Below are positions 35,273 to 43,412 of a DNA stretch of 64,000 bases, in pieces; the stretch's first letter is position 1; each line of letters opens with the position of its first letter. The stretch comes from HyVt-477 sp965224605 (GTDB lineage: Bacteria > Pseudomonadota > Gammaproteobacteria > Thiotrichales > Thiotrichaceae). A program made the position numbers and the translations under genes. The stretch lies in assembly GCA_965224605.1 (NCBI GenBank), contig CBDCZP010000004.1, positions 62,001 to 126,000 on the forward strand, read 5' to 3'. Below the pieces are notes generated by a model. That model saw only the letters and a program-made list of their open reading frames with translations. It made no database searches and was not told the DNA's origin.

Positions 35273-35941
35273 ATGCCCGTCGATCATCAATCTAACAAGA
35301 CTAAAGATAAAGATATAGCGCATTTTTTAAAAGAGAATAGCTCTACTATCAAAAAGATTGCGGTAAAAGAAGGCATGGTGGTTTGTCACGAAGGTCAAAT
35401 CTGTGCTGATTTAGTAGTGCTCACTGCGGGAGTGGTGCGTGTTTATAAACCAGCGGAGGATGGGCGTAGCATCAGTTTGTATCATATCTCAGCAGGTGAA
35501 TCGTGCATTCTTACGGCGGGGTGTATTCTAAATCAGCAAGTATTTCCAGCGATTGCTGAAGCGAAAACGGATGTTGAAGGCTTTGCTATCCCAGCCAAAC
35601 AGGTGAAGCAATGGATGAATGAAAGCGAAATCTGGCGCGATTATATTATTTCTATATTGAGCCAGCGTTTTGCAGATGTTATAGATCTGGCGAACTCATT
35701 AGCTTTTGAAGAGCTGAAACAACGTATAATTACCTGGATATTGCGTAACGTCAGCGGTGAAAATAATGAAATTATTATTACCCATCAGGAAATAGCTGAA
35801 GAATTGGGCACGAGTAGGGAAGTGGTTAGTCGAAAGCTTAAAAAACTCGAAAATGAACGTTTGATTACGTTATCACGTGGGAAATTGAGTCATGTTGATA
35901 TAGAAGGTTTAAAAGGAGCCGCCATATCACAAGGGGTATAA
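35273..35941 (+). CDS. Crp/Fnr-family transcriptional regulator
   Basis: A 222-residue regulator with a cyclic-nucleotide-binding-like beta barrel and a C-terminal winged helix (THQEIAEELGTSREVVSRKL, then LKKLENERLI). Four cysteines form two CX5C pairs, VCHEGQIC and SCILTAGC, both in the sensory barrel; this is not the N-terminal Cys cluster of Fnr. The start is ATG 35273; a TTG directly after the metH stop (35267) is possible. It faces a DUF2892 gene that has a TGTGA-N6-TCACA site upstream. It probably senses redox or reactive sulfur, which is inference. Confidence 0.85.
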   Translation: MPVDHQSNKTKDKDIAHFLKENSSTIKKIAVKEGMVVCHEGQICADLVVLTAGVVRVYKPAEDGRSISLYHISAGESCILTAGCILNQQVFPAIAEAKTDVEGFAIPAKQVKQWMNESEIWRDYIISILSQRFADVIDLANSLAFEELKQRIITWILRNVSGENNEIIITHQEIAEELGTSREVVSRKLKKLENERLITLSRGKLSHVDIEGLKGAAISQGV

Positions 35942-35965
35942 GGGGAGTGATATAGGCGGCTAAAA

Positions 35966-36001
35966 ACAAATCCGTAAAATCGGGAAGAGAATCGGATTTG
36001 T
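35966..36001. terminator. bidirectional hairpin terminator
   Basis: ACAAATCCG and CGGATTTGT arms with an 18-base loop, flanked by A-rich sequence on the left and T-rich on the right. It lies between the convergent Crp/Fnr and DUF2892 genes. Confidence 0.5.
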
Positions 36002-36018
36002 ATTTTGAGTCTTTACGG

Positions 36019-36210
36019 TTATTTGCTTGGCTTGGTTGGGCAGGTCTTAATACCTAAAAGCGTATAAGCAGGGCACCATCCAAGTAAAGCTGTTACTACA
36101 GGAACGATGCCGATTGCACCCCACCAGTTTTTGAAATAGTAACCAGCACCCATGATGGCAACACCAACAACGATGCGAAGTATTTTATCGATTGAACCTA
36201 CGTTTTTCAT
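36019..36210 (-). CDS. DUF2892 inner-membrane protein
   Basis: A 63-residue protein with two hydrophobic helices (ILRIVVGVAIMGAGYYF and IGIVPVVTALLGWCPAYTLL). The pattern GWCPAY-LLGI-TC is typical of DUF2892, the membrane domain found in YgaP-type rhodaneses and as stand-alone proteins. Two conserved cysteines are near the C-terminus. Context with a cysteine-bearing Crp/Fnr regulator and an upstream operator suggests redox- or sulfur-linked control. Confidence 0.8.
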   Translation of the reverse strand: MKNVGSIDKILRIVVGVAIMGAGYYFKNWWGAIGIVPVVTALLGWCPAYTLLGIKTCPTKPSK

Positions 36211-36273
36211 AGAATGTCCTTGTTAATCTTTATTGAGGAATTGAGATAATAACGACTATATTAGCAATAGGTA

Positions 36274-36289
36274 TGTGATGAGAGTCACA
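36274..36289 (-). promoter_or_regulatory. Crp/Fnr-type operator TGTGA-N6-TCACA
   Basis: A perfect inverted repeat TGTGATGAGAGTCACA, 64 bp upstream of the DUF2892 start codon. The half-site matches the Crp consensus, and the regulator encoded next to the DUF2892 gene is the obvious candidate ligand. Confidence 0.65.
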
Positions 36290-36341
36290 CATCTGTTTAT
36301 AATCAATTGATATCCAGAAAGAGATACTATAACGGTGTCAC

Positions 36342-36427
36342 TTGTAGGCCGGATAAGGAACGCCATCCGGCAAGATACTGTATTTGAAAACTTTGTCGGA
36401 TGACGCTAGCGCTTATTCGACCTACAA
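36342..36427. repeat. palindromic intergenic element, GTAGG(C/T)CGG family
   Basis: Hairpin from TTGTAGGCCGGATAAGGAAC to CGACCTACAA with inner arms GCCATCCGGCAAG / TTTGTCGGATGACGC. It is the closest relative of the core of the 14650-14842 element and sits just upstream of dnaG. Confidence 0.75.
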
Positions 36428-36516
36428 ACCTTAGCAAGGGGCGACTACAAGGATATAGGCGTCCCCAGCCCTCCCTGTTAGGTAGAGGGAGTTTTTGCTT
36501 TCCAAAAGGACATTAA

Positions 36517-38259
36517 ATGGCAGGGATAATCCCCAGAAGTTTTATTGATGATTTATTGACTCGCGTTGACGTAGTCGAAGTCATCAATGCCAGAGTGCCA
36601 CTGAAGAAGAAAGGTAGGGAATATACTGCCTGCTGCCCTTTTCATACCGAGAAAACCCCATCTTTCACAGTCAGTTCGATTAAACAGTTCTATCATTGTT
36701 TTGGCTGTGGTGTGCATGGGACGGCTATTAATTTCCTGATGGACTATGAACATCTGGATTTTGTTGAAGCAATAGAAACACTTGCACGCTTGCAAGGGCT
36801 GGATGTGCCTAGAGAGCAAGGGGGCAAGTCAGCTAAAGCTTATAAGAAAGATGCAAATCTGTATGATCTCCTAGAAGAAGTGTCTGCATATTATCAACAA
36901 CAACTAAAAACTCATCCCGTTGCACAACAATACCTGACCCAGCGAGAGTTAAGCGATGATGTGATCGCTCGCTTTAAAATTGGCTATATCCCAGATGGTT
37001 GGGATAAGTTGTTAAAGCAGTTCACACCTCGCTATACAGTGCAACAATTATTGGATACCGGCTTACTCATTGAAAAAGATCAAGGTGGGCAATATGACCG
37101 TTTTCGTGATCGGATCATGTTTCCTATTCGTGATAAACGAGGACGTGTCATTGGCTTTGGTGGCCGCGTCCTTGGCGACGGTACGCCCAAATACCTAAAT
37201 TCCCCAGAAACTACGGTTTTCCACAAAGGTAGTGAGCTTTATGGTTTCTACGAGGCTCGGCAAAATACCCGAAAGCTTGAACAAATATTAGTGGTTGAAG
37301 GCTATATGGATGTGATTGCCTTGGCGCAATACGATATTAGTTATGCAGTAGCCACTTTGGGCACAGCGACGACTAAAGATCACGTCACCCAAATATTTCG
37401 TGCTGTAGCAGAGGTTGTTTTCTGTTTTGATGGTGATAGAGCAGGGCGCGAGGCAGCCTGGCGCGCATTGCAAAACGTGTTACCGGTACTAAGGGATGGC
37501 AAGGAAATACGCTTTTTGTTTTTACCCATGGGGGAAGACCCTGATTCACAAGTCCGCAAAATCGGTAAGGACGCTTTTGAGCAATCGCTCAAACAAGACG
37601 CGGTATCGCTCACCGATTACATGCTAGAACACCTAGCAGAGCAATATAATATAAGCAATCGGGAAGGAAAAATACGTTATTTACAAGAAGTAGATAAATT
37701 AATGAAAAATATGCCGGATACCTTTATCAAGGATCAATTAATCGAAGATGTGGCTAAATTCACCTCGGTTGATACGACATTAATAAAACAAAGAAAAATA
37801 GGCTCGGCTCATATAGAACCCCAGCAAACCTTCTCTCGGCTGAGTGATCGTGAAGTGCGCCAGACACCGGTTAGATTTGCCCTCACATTGCTATTAAATA
37901 AACCAGATTTAGTGTCAGAAGTAGATGATCCTGAACAAATAGCATTATTTGACCTGCCAGGAACCAGTTTTTTAGCTACACTCATTGAAACCATTGAAGA
38001 GAATCCCCATGTTAACGCAGCGGGTCTTCTTGAAAGATGGCGCAACACAGAATATGAAGCCTCACTAGTTAGCTTGATGAAATGGCAGCCAGAATCACAA
38101 AATGATGAGATGCTGACCAAAGAATTTCAAGATTGCCTACGACAAATTCGTAAACAGGCTCATGAACAAAAATTAGAAAATTTATTGCATAAAGAACGTA
38201 CTGAAGGACTAGATGATATTGAAAAGAAAGACCTGATTGCTTTGTTAGGGAGTCTCTGA
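36517..38259 (+). CDS. dnaG: DNA primase
   Basis: A 580-residue primase. Zinc ribbon CPFHTEKTPSFTVS to FYHCFGCGVHG near residues 40-65. RNA polymerase-like core with IMFPIRDKRGRVIGFGGRVL and LYGFYEAR, and Toprim motifs VVEGYMDVIALAQY and FCFDGDRAGREAAWRAL. The C-terminal helicase-binding region ends LLHKERTEGLDDIEKKDLIA. It lies upstream of rpoD in the classic macromolecular-synthesis order; rpsU is not present just upstream. Confidence 0.96.
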   Translation: MAGIIPRSFIDDLLTRVDVVEVINARVPLKKKGREYTACCPFHTEKTPSFTVSSIKQFYHCFGCGVHGTAINFLMDYEHLDFVEAIETLARLQGLDVPREQGGKSAKAYKKDANLYDLLEEVSAYYQQQLKTHPVAQQYLTQRELSDDVIARFKIGYIPDGWDKLLKQFTPRYTVQQLLDTGLLIEKDQGGQYDRFRDRIMFPIRDKRGRVIGFGGRVLGDGTPKYLNSPETTVFHKGSELYGFYEARQNTRKLEQILVVEGYMDVIALAQYDISYAVATLGTATTKDHVTQIFRAVAEVVFCFDGDRAGREAAWRALQNVLPVLRDGKEIRFLFLPMGEDPDSQVRKIGKDAFEQSLKQDAVSLTDYMLEHLAEQYNISNREGKIRYLQEVDKLMKNMPDTFIKDQLIEDVAKFTSVDTTLIKQRKIGSAHIEPQQTFSRLSDREVRQTPVRFALTLLLNKPDLVSEVDDPEQIALFDLPGTSFLATLIETIEENPHVNAAGLLERWRNTEYEASLVSLMKWQPESQNDEMLTKEFQDCLRQIRKQAHEQKLENLLHKERTEGLDDIEKKDLIALLGSL

Positions 38260-38507
38260 ATAAGTCTGATTGATTTCACAGGGTGAAATTAACAAGACCA
38301 TCTATTCAAATCCCAAGCTTTGATGCTAAATGAAAGTCTGTTGGATTGATCCGAATATCAAAGGTTTATATCAGTTTTCTTAAGCGTTGATAATTAATAA
38401 TGCCGGGTTAAGAACCTGTTGACAGGACTCACCTATAAATTAAATTTATTGTATTTATAGACTGATTTCCCTGTATAATTTCCGGCTATTTTTCAAAAAG
38501 GCACAGC

Positions 38508-40343
38508 ATGAGCGACGATACTGAAAATCAAAAAACAAGTTTGCAAAAATTGATTGCCAAAGGCAAAGAGCAGGGTTACCTGACTTATGCTGAAGTGAAT
38601 GATCATTTGCCTGATTCTATTGTTGATCCCGAGCAGATTGAAGATATTGTGAGCATGATTGGTGACATGGGAATTCCTGTTCACGAAAATGCTCCGGAAG
38701 AATCTGATCCTATTCTTAATGACGACAATGTTTCTGACAATGACGATGCAGCTGAAGAAGCAGCAGCAGCGATTGCCAATGTTGAAAACTTTGGTCGAAC
38801 TACCGATCCAGTGCGTATGTATATGCGTGAAATGGGAACAGTAGAGCTGCTGACTCGTGAGGGCGAGATTGAGATCGCTATTCGTATTGAAGAAGGTCTA
38901 ATAGAAGTTCGTAATTCATTGATCTGCTGTCCTAGTTCAACCGCCATGTTGCTCGAAAAATTCGATAAATACGAAGCGGAAGAAATGCGCCTAACCGACA
39001 TCATTATCAGCTTTGTTGACCCGAATGCTGAAGAGCCTGGCATACAAAAACCTAATGTAAAATCCGCAGATAATAAAGATGACGATGATGAGGAAGAGGA
39101 AGTTGTTGATACGGGTATAGACCCTGAAGAAGCAAAGCAAAAGTTTGAAGAGCTTCGAACCTGTCATGATGCCGTATGCAGCGCTTGTGACTGCGGCGAT
39201 GTAGATGCTTTTGCAACGTCTCGTCAGGTGCAATCTGATAAGCTGATGGAGTTTAAATTCACACCTCTCGTTATTGATGAATTTACTATTCGTTTAAACG
39301 GCGTTATCAATCAAATTCGCGCCTTTGAACGCGAAGCAATGAAGCTGTGCGTAAAGTACGGAAAAATGCCCCGCAAAGATTTCATTACCAGTTTTCCTAA
39401 AAATGAAACAGATTTAGAGTGGATGGAAAACTGGTTGAAAGACCATGAATCTGCTCGCGAATCGCTTGAAGTTTATAAAGAAGACGTGCAAGCCGTCCAG
39501 AATGAGTTGAAGAAAATTGAGAAAATGACGCGTTTAAGTATTTCTGAAATTAAAGAAATCAATAGAAACGTTTCAGTAGGTGAAGCGAAAGCACGTCGTG
39601 CCAAAAAAGAAATGGTCGAAGCAAACTTACGCCTCGTTATTTCTATTGCAAAGAAATACACTAACCGTGGATTACAATTCCTCGACCTTATTCAGGAAGG
39701 TAATATCGGTTTAATGAAAGCGGTAGACAAGTTTGAATACCGTCGTGGTTACAAGTTCTCGACTTATGCAACATGGTGGATTCGTCAGGCAATTACTCGC
39801 TCTATTGCAGATCAGGCACGTACCATTCGTATTCCTGTGCATATGATTGAAACCATCAATAAGCTCAATCGTATCTCGCGTAAGTTATTACAAGAAAAAG
39901 GTAGAGAAGCATTACCAGAGGAACTAGCGATTGAAATGGACATGCCGGAAAGCAAAGTCCGTAAAGTACTAAAAATAGCTAAAGAACCTATTTCAATGGA
40001 AACACCGATTGGCGATGATGAAGATTCATCACTAGGCGATTTCATTGAAGACGGCAATGTGTTGTCACCGGTAGACAAAGCAACCAGTAGTAACCTATCG
40101 GGTACAACACGTGAAGCACTCAGCAGCTTGACCTCGCGTGAAGCAAAAGTGCTACGCATGCGTTTCGGTATCGACATGAATACTGATCACACGTTAGAAG
40201 AAGTAGGTAAACAATTCGACGTAACCCGTGAACGTATACGACAAATTGAAGCCAAAGCGCTAAGAAAATTGCGTCATCCAACACGATCAGATATGCTACG
40301 CAGCTTCCTAGAAACGGACGGCGACACGCCTCGTGTTGATTAA
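38508..40343 (+). CDS. rpoD: RNA polymerase primary sigma factor
   Basis: A 611-residue sigma-70. Region 1.1 (LIAKGKEQGYLTYAEVNDHL), region 1.2 (TDPVRMYMREMGTVELLTRE), an acidic non-conserved insert (DNKDDDDEEEEVVDTG), region 2 (LRLVISIAKKYTNRGLQFLD, FSTYATWWIRQAITRSIADQ), region 3 and region 4 (LEEVGKQFDVTRERIRQIEA). The length fits group 1 gammaproteobacterial sigma factors. It is followed by a stem-loop and a tRNA. Confidence 0.97.
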   Translation: MSDDTENQKTSLQKLIAKGKEQGYLTYAEVNDHLPDSIVDPEQIEDIVSMIGDMGIPVHENAPEESDPILNDDNVSDNDDAAEEAAAAIANVENFGRTTDPVRMYMREMGTVELLTREGEIEIAIRIEEGLIEVRNSLICCPSSTAMLLEKFDKYEAEEMRLTDIIISFVDPNAEEPGIQKPNVKSADNKDDDDEEEEVVDTGIDPEEAKQKFEELRTCHDAVCSACDCGDVDAFATSRQVQSDKLMEFKFTPLVIDEFTIRLNGVINQIRAFEREAMKLCVKYGKMPRKDFITSFPKNETDLEWMENWLKDHESARESLEVYKEDVQAVQNELKKIEKMTRLSISEIKEINRNVSVGEAKARRAKKEMVEANLRLVISIAKKYTNRGLQFLDLIQEGNIGLMKAVDKFEYRRGYKFSTYATWWIRQAITRSIADQARTIRIPVHMIETINKLNRISRKLLQEKGREALPEELAIEMDMPESKVRKVLKIAKEPISMETPIGDDEDSSLGDFIEDGNVLSPVDKATSSNLSGTTREALSSLTSREAKVLRMRFGIDMNTDHTLEEVGKQFDVTRERIRQIEAKALRKLRHPTRSDMLRSFLETDGDTPRVD

Positions 40344-40371
40344 GTAAAACTATTATTTAATCCCGTTTTTT

Positions 40372-40400
40372 GGTGGTTTAATGTTCTACATTAAACCACC
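40372..40400. terminator. stem-loop after rpoD
   Basis: A perfect 12-bp stem GGTGGTTTAATG / CATTAAACCACC with a 5-base loop, 28 bp after rpoD and 13 bp before the tRNA. A T-run precedes rather than follows it, so it could be a terminator remnant or a processing hairpin. Confidence 0.5.
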
Positions 40401-40413
40401 TTAAACCCTCTAG

Positions 40414-40490
40414 GGGCCTGTAGCTCAGTTGGTTAGAGCACCGGACTCATAATCCGTTGGTCGAAGGTTCGAGTCCTTCCAGGCCCACCA
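40414..40490 (+). tRNA. tRNA with CAT anticodon, probably tRNA-Ile2
   Basis: A 77-nt tRNA with acceptor stem GGGCCTG/CAGGCCC, CCA encoded, and anticodon loop CTCATAA (CAT). The body (TAGCTCAGTTGGTTAGAGCA, CTTCCAGG) and the location directly after rpoD, as in pseudomonads, favour the tRNA-Ile2 that is modified to lysidine by TilS. Elongator tRNA-Met is the alternative. Sequence alone cannot settle it. Confidence 0.93.
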
Positions 40491-40789
40491 TTTCTTAACT
40501 CTATTACTTCATCATTTAGTCATAATAGGGCTTTTTTGTCTGTGTTTGGAATCTAAAGATAGCCTGTAGTCAGTACAGGTAAACTCATGAATCGCGCTGT
40601 GCTCTATGGCAATCATGATATTCCTGCTTACTTCATAAAATCGACCTTTTCCCTGATTTATAACACTTACCTCATAACCTTGTTACTGTCAAAGAGGTTG
40701 CATAGAATATAATATATAGCCAAAATATAAAATTATGGGATATGAGGTGACCTGATCACGGATGTTGGTGATTATAATATAGGAGCGAT

Positions 40790-40818
40790 TTGTTAATAGC
40801 TTAGGGTTGACATATAAT
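40790..40818 (+). promoter_or_regulatory. sigma-70 promoter of the queCDE operon
   Basis: TTGTTA (4 of 6 to -35), 17 bp spacer, TATAAT (6 of 6 to -10), about 140 bp upstream of the queC start. The bases between the tRNA and this promoter (40491-40789) hold no gene I can support. Confidence 0.6.
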
Positions 40819-40865
40819 CCGTCTCCACTTTCGCAGTTTAGGCATCATTACTTATTAATTTAATG

Positions 40866-40955
40866 TGGTGTCTCACGCGGTCTTGGCTTGTGACGTAACA
40901 AGCCCCTGTCGACGCACCAGGTAAAAAACACAGGGAGTTTACTTCTCCCAAAGAA
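40866..40955 (+). promoter_or_regulatory. structured 5' leader of queC, possible preQ1-type switch
   Basis: The leader contains GGCTTGT/ACAAGCC (7-bp hairpin), enclosing arms GGTGTC/GACGCACC, then CCTG-TCGACGCAC-CAGG followed by the A-rich TAAAAAACAC, and finally GGGAG/CTCCC just before the ribosome site GAAGGA. A small stem followed by an A-rich tail resembles preQ1-I riboswitches, which control queuosine genes. I cannot match the full consensus, so the class is uncertain. Confidence 0.35.
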
Positions 40956-40961
40956 GGAAAT

Positions 40962-41654
40962 ATGAAAGCCCTAGTAGTATGCTCTGGCGGTCTTGATTCT
41001 GTCACTTTAGCTTATAAGGTGGCACATGAAAGCACGTTGGTATCTCTTTTGTCGTTTAACTACGGTCAACGTCATTTAAAAGAACTTGATTTTGCACGGC
41101 AGTGTGCCGATCAATTAGGTGTCTCGCACACTGTGATTGATTTGAGTCAAATTGGCGCACACCTCACCTCTGCTCTTACTCCTACCTCCGTTACTGATAT
41201 TGATGTCCCAGAAGGGCATTATGCTGAGTCCAGCATGAAGGCTACTGTCGTGCCTAATCGTAATGCTATTATGATGACGATCGCGTTTGGTTTAGCAGCC
41301 TCTCAACAGGTAGATACGGTTGCTATGGCAGTTCATGGAGGCGATCACTTTATCTATCCTGATTGCCGTCCTGATTTCATTGAATCCTTTGCTAAAATGC
41401 AGGTTTTGGCATTAGATGATGTGGCTGCCGTATCGCTCTACACTCCATTTCTTCATCAAGATAAGGCTGAGATTGTACGTGAAGGCGTGAATCTTGACGT
41501 GCCGTTTTCGAGTACTTGGTCTTGTTATCAGGGTCTAGAGCAGCATTGTGGTCGATGTGGCACTTGCGTTGAGCGTCGAGAAGCTTTTCATTTAGCTACG
41601 ACAATAGATCCAACCTTTTACGAAGATGCCGATTTTTGGCAGTCGGTGACTTAA
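40962..41654 (+). CDS. queC: 7-cyano-7-deazaguanine synthase
   Basis: A 230-residue PP-loop ATPase that converts CDG to preQ0 in queuosine synthesis. ATP-binding loop VVCSGGLDSVTLAYKV, then SFNYGQRHLKELDFARQCAD, VPNRNAIMMTIAFGLAA, and the zinc cysteines in CYQGLEQHCGRCGTCVERRE. It is the first of three overlapping or abutting que genes. Confidence 0.96.
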   Translation: MKALVVCSGGLDSVTLAYKVAHESTLVSLLSFNYGQRHLKELDFARQCADQLGVSHTVIDLSQIGAHLTSALTPTSVTDIDVPEGHYAESSMKATVVPNRNAIMMTIAFGLAASQQVDTVAMAVHGGDHFIYPDCRPDFIESFAKMQVLALDDVAAVSLYTPFLHQDKAEIVREGVNLDVPFSSTWSCYQGLEQHCGRCGTCVERREAFHLATTIDPTFYEDADFWQSVT

Positions 41655-41655
41655 T

Positions 41656-42012
41656 ATGTATAGCATCAGTAAACAATTTCATTTTAGTGCATCGCATCAA
41701 TTACTTAATTTGCCGGGTGATCACCCTTGCGCGCGAATGCATGGGCATAACTACATTGTAGAAATAGAATTGCAGTCAGAAACGCTGGATGAATATGGTT
41801 TTGTACTTGATTACAATGATCTTGATGCTCTTAAGCATTTTATTGACGACACGTTAGATCATCGCCATCTCAATGATGTGATGGGGCACGATGATACAAC
41901 AGCAGAAAACCTCGCTAAATATATCTATGATTGGGCCAAGCCACAGTGGTCAGAAGTCACTGCGATACGTGTTAGCGAAACACCTAAAACTTGGGCTGCT
42001 TATCAACCATGA
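41656..42012 (+). CDS. queD: 6-carboxytetrahydropterin synthase
   Basis: A 118-residue QueD of the PTPS family: FHFSASHQLLNLPGDHPCAR and MHGHNYIVEIEL supply the zinc histidines and catalytic Cys. DLDALKHFIDDTLDHRHLND and PTAENLA-like DDTTAENLAKYIYDW follow. It starts 1 bp after queC and overlaps queE by 4 bp. Confidence 0.95.
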   Translation: MYSISKQFHFSASHQLLNLPGDHPCARMHGHNYIVEIELQSETLDEYGFVLDYNDLDALKHFIDDTLDHRHLNDVMGHDDTTAENLAKYIYDWAKPQWSEVTAIRVSETPKTWAAYQP

Positions 42013-42818
42013 ACGCACCACTTACCTACCTGACTGCATCTGATGACAACGAGTCAGAATCTAGTCTTATTAGTATTTCTGAAATCTTCGGCCCTACTAT
42101 TCAAGGTGAAGGTGCGTTAATAGGTGCGCCAACTGTATTCGTGCGAACAGGCGGCTGTGACTATCGTTGTAAATGGTGTGATACGGATTATGCTGTTTTA
42201 CCAAAGTTTGAGCAGCACTGGCAATTGATGAATGCTGAATCCATTTTCCAGGAAATAAAAACCCTTAGTAAAAACCGCCCACTGTGGGTGACACTGTCAG
42301 GTGGAAATCCGGCATTACAAGACTTTGAAAAACTAATCAAACTAGGGCAGGACAAGGGCTATAAATTTTCCATGGAAACGCAAGGGAGTATCGCCAAGCC
42401 TTGGTTCTCAATGCTTAACCAACTCACACTGAGTCCAAAGCCACCATCCTCTGGTATGAGCTTTAAAAAACGTGGACTGGAGCGTTGTTTAGAAGCTTGT
42501 CTGTCTTTGTCTCCGTCTCATCCGCAAGCCTCGGTTGATGTGTCGTTGAAGTTTGTCGTTGCCGATCAAAGAGACCTACAATGGGCAAAACACATTGCAG
42601 ATCAATACCCGCAAATTCCTTGTTTTGTACAGCCTTGCAATACGCAAGCATCGCTTGAAATCATTCAAACGAGTAGCGAGAAACTTAATAGCGAGAAAAG
42701 CAATCCACAGAATCAACTCCTTTGGTTAATTGAAGCCGTGCATGCTTTAAAATGGCATGAAGTACGTGTACTTCCTCAACTGCATAGATGGTTATGGGGT
42801 GATAAACCCGGTGTATAG
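42009..42818 (+). CDS. queE: 7-carboxy-7-deazaguanine synthase (radical SAM)
   Basis: A 269-residue radical SAM enzyme. The start chosen is ATG 42009, overlapping the queD stop (ATGA). Motifs: ISEIFGPTIQGEGALIGAPT, the cluster ligands CDYRCKWC (CX3CX2C), VTLSGGNPALQDFEKL and SMETQGSIAKPW. It converts CPH4 to CDG. The C-terminal LIEAVHALKWHEVRVLPQLH, then RWLWGDKPGV, is the usual end. Confidence 0.95.
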   Translation: MNAPLTYLTASDDNESESSLISISEIFGPTIQGEGALIGAPTVFVRTGGCDYRCKWCDTDYAVLPKFEQHWQLMNAESIFQEIKTLSKNRPLWVTLSGGNPALQDFEKLIKLGQDKGYKFSMETQGSIAKPWFSMLNQLTLSPKPPSSGMSFKKRGLERCLEACLSLSPSHPQASVDVSLKFVVADQRDLQWAKHIADQYPQIPCFVQPCNTQASLEIIQTSSEKLNSEKSNPQNQLLWLIEAVHALKWHEVRVLPQLHRWLWGDKPGV

Positions 42819-43126
42819 AAATAACAACGCAAATGACTGCTTAAAGGCTTTCTGATACAGATATTTTGAGCAGGTCGATGTACTAGATTCCTTAGAATGA
42901 GAGTGATACAACTCATTGAGGGTTAAAGGATGAATAATTTTAATTCACAGTTGGACTACAATTTAACTATGAGTGAAGTAATTTGAACTAGTATTAAGTG
43001 TCGTTAGATGGTTTCTAGTGGATATTTTGATTGAGGCCGTAATTTTTAATCTTTTGGGGTTTATTTCCCTCCCTTGGGGCGTATGAAAATAGGCTGAGAT
43101 GTTGTTTTTATGGAAGTGAGCCTTCA

Positions 43127-43256
43127 GAGACTGTGCAAGTATTAAGAAAAATCTCATTTGTAGGGTGTGCCGAGGTACGAGGCGCACCGTAAGTTATTGA
43201 TTCATGGTGCGCCTCCTTCGTCGGCACACCCTACAAAGGAATACTTGCACAGTCTC
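43127..43256. mobile_element. 130-bp MITE-like element inserted in another repeat
   Basis: Perfect 17-bp terminal inverted repeats GAGACTGTGCAAGTATT / AATACTTGCACAGTCTC enclose the TTTGTAGGGTGTGCC palindrome. The copy at 13416 is in opposite orientation. TTCA flanks both sides (43123-43126 and 43257-43260). Removing the element restores GAGCCTTCAGGCTC, the palindromic repeat intact near 30413. The rest of 42819-43412 shows only repeat fragments and no gene. Confidence 0.8.
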
Positions 43257-43412
43257 TTCAGGCTCGCCATATGGTGAAAACAGCATGTTAGGCGAGCCTG
43301 AAGGCTTACTTCCATAAATAGCTAATACCCCGTCCGCTTGCAGCAGGAAGCTAAAGCCAGGATCACTGGATCAATCTTTACTTCGCATTTTATATAGCGC
43401 TTCGGAGGATTC

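Noticed and set aside
40372..40400. Calling the post-rpoD hairpin a definite intrinsic terminator
   Set aside because: There is no T-run downstream on either strand, so it is listed only as a stem-loop with low confidence.
42963..43187. 74-codon minus-strand frame before the double-thioredoxin gene
   Set aside because: It overlaps the left end of the MITE and has no ribosome site or domain.
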